DNA of 42,412 bases. Origin: Candidatus Omnitrophota bacterium. GTDB taxonomy: Bacteria; Omnitrophota; Gorgyraeia; JAFGHF01. The first letter of the stretch is position 1, and each line of letters starts with the position of its first letter. The DNA is taken from contig CP070837.1 of assembly GCA_020341815.1 (NCBI GenBank), positions 1,432,195 through 1,474,606 of the forward strand, written 5' to 3'. Below, in pieces: positions 41,514-42,412 of the stretch. A program made the translations under genes and the position numbers. The notes beneath the pieces are model-generated. The model was not told the DNA's origin, searched no databases, and saw only the letters and a list, made by a program, of their open reading frames with translations.

Positions 41514-42412
41514 ACATCTCAGGAGAAAATAGAAAAAAGATTATATTTATAATTATAGGCATTTTTGTAATTGCCCTGTTGCCCAGACTTCTGGTAGCTC
41601 TTCATTCTACTCAGGCGCCGTTGAGCGATGCCATCGGTTATGATGATTGGGCCGTGAATATCCTTGAAGGCAGGGGATTTATAGACGGGCAAGGGCAGGC
41701 AACTTCCTGGAAAGAGCCGTCTTATCCGTTCTTCCTGGCTTCGGTTTATTACTTTTTTGGACACAACTATAAGGCCGTAAGGGTTATTCAGGCTATCCTG
41801 GGGGCTCTAATCTGCGTTGCCATTTTCTTTATTGCCGGGAGAACCTTTGATATAAAAACAGGTTTTATCGCTGCTTTAATTGCCTGCTTTAACCCCAGTC
41901 TTATTAAAATAAGCGAATATCTGTTAACAGAAAATCTTTTTACATTTTTACTTATAGCGGCAATATTTTTTCTATTGAAACAGATGCAAGAGCAAGATTA
42001 CAAAAATCTGATTTTTCTGGGATTTGCATTAGGGATAGCCACTCTTACCCGTTCTGCCATAATTTTGTTTCCGTTATTTATCCTGTTATTTACGGGAAAG
42101 AGGTTAGTTTCACGCAACCCCGATACTAAAATATATATATCCAGCGTACTTATTCTTGTTTTTTCCTTCATTTTGACTGTATCGCCATGGACTTTAAGGA
42201 ACTGGTGGGTGCATCATAAATTCGTACCCGTTGTCAGCAGGATGGGGCTGGGCATATATTCGTCATTTGTTCCTAAGGATGGTAAATTTTTTGGATTTGA
42301 TGCCAGCGATGAGACTACGCAAAAGTCAGAATTGATTCATTCGGAGGTGGAGCGAAGCAGTTTTTTGGTTAAGGAGACCTTAAAATATATAAAAGACAAT
42401 CCCCTTCAGGTT
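41510..42412 (+). CDS. ArnT/PMT-like membrane glycosyltransferase, 3' end cut off
   Basis: The frame is open from the ATG at 41510 to the window edge, giving 301 codons, so the gene continues beyond. It begins with a membrane segment, then SDAIGYDDWAVNIL, the acidic first-loop motif of GT-C enzymes. KEPSYPFFLASVY, LTRSAIILFPLFIL and SPWTLRNWW follow, all typical of the ArnT/PMT family that uses polyprenyl-phosphate sugars on the outer face of the inner membrane. It overlaps the GT2 gene by four bases, forming a likely donor-synthesis and transfer pair. The acceptor could be a glycan, lipid A or protein; not decidable here. Confidence 0.85.
   Translation, partial: MNISGENRKKIIFIIIGIFVIALLPRLLVALHSTQAPLSDAIGYDDWAVNILEGRGFIDGQGQATSWKEPSYPFFLASVYYFFGHNYKAVRVIQAILGALICVAIFFIAGRTFDIKTGFIAALIACFNPSLIKISEYLLTENLFTFLLIAAIFFLLKQMQEQDYKNLIFLGFALGIATLTRSAIILFPLFILLFTGKRLVSRNPDTKIYISSVLILVFSFILTVSPWTLRNWWVHHKFVPVVSRMGLGIYSSFVPKDGKFFGFDASDETTQKSELIHSEVERSSFLVKETLKYIKDNPLQV

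Noticed and set aside
1-42412. CRISPR array, tRNA, rRNA, integrase or insertion sequence
   Set aside because: I found no spaced repeat array, no cloverleaf or rRNA-like stretch and no transposase or integrase motif in any frame given.

Overview
The window is one tightly packed, entirely plus-strand gene cluster of 34 coding sequences for building a complex surface glycan. I see no rRNA, tRNA, CRISPR array, transposase or phage gene. No stretch longer than about 115 bases lacks a gene. Most gene pairs overlap by 4-23 bases or sit a few bases apart, so the locus is probably read as one or a few long operons. The moderate-to-low G+C content, TTG/GTG starts with clear Shine-Dalgarno sites, and many cobalamin-binding radical SAM genes among sugar genes suggest an uncultivated Gram-negative-type bacterium. 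Candidatus Omnitrophota is my best guess, by resemblance only; nothing here proves the taxonomy.

Layout. (1) 1-3415: a GT2 glycosyltransferase (cut by the window edge), a sugar SDR and a GT-C-type membrane glycosyltransferase. (2) 3417-12515: a GDP-heptose-like kinase and nucleotidyltransferase (hddA/hddC-like), two B12-binding radical SAM enzymes, a two-subunit thiamine-diphosphate enzyme (E1 alpha/beta-like), a DegT-family protein whose PLP lysine is replaced by histidine, and a GDP-fucose-synthase-like reductase. (3) 12493-16850: a large membrane protein and a 680-residue B12-radical SAM protein, both AT-rich. (4) 16881-25460: a full pseudaminic acid set (pseB, pseC, a pseA-like amidotransferase, a Pse-associated methylase, a B12-radical SAM protein, pseF, a pseG-pseH fusion, pseI). 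(5) 25466-32363: AT-rich transfer and export genes (GT-B-like protein, B12-radical SAM, Wzx-type flippase, GT4-methyltransferase fusion). (6) 32380-38741: rfbF, a GT2, a B12-radical SAM, an SDR, rfbG and rfbH for a CDP-3,6-dideoxyhexose. (7) 38781-42412: a Gfo/Idh/MocA oxidoreductase, a sugar formyltransferase, a GT2 and the start of an ArnT/PMT-like transferase.

How it fits together. At least three activated-sugar lines (GDP-heptose-like, CMP-pseudaminic acid, CDP-dideoxyhexose) feed several glycosyltransferases, and the flippase suggests a lipid-linked repeat unit moved across the membrane. Two features stand out. First, the 8293-12515 cassette looks like an undescribed route to a branched-chain deoxysugar: a His-variant DegT enzyme with a rearranged four-Cys cluster, an E1 alpha/beta pair without E2/E3, and a GMER-like reductase. 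Second, six different B12-dependent radical SAM proteins are spread one or two per submodule, which suggests heavy unconventional sugar modification. A 117-base repeat occurs twice (4416-4532 and 17853-17969). It supplies the ribosome site and GTG start of the gene after it, and has near-complementary ends that could mask that start.
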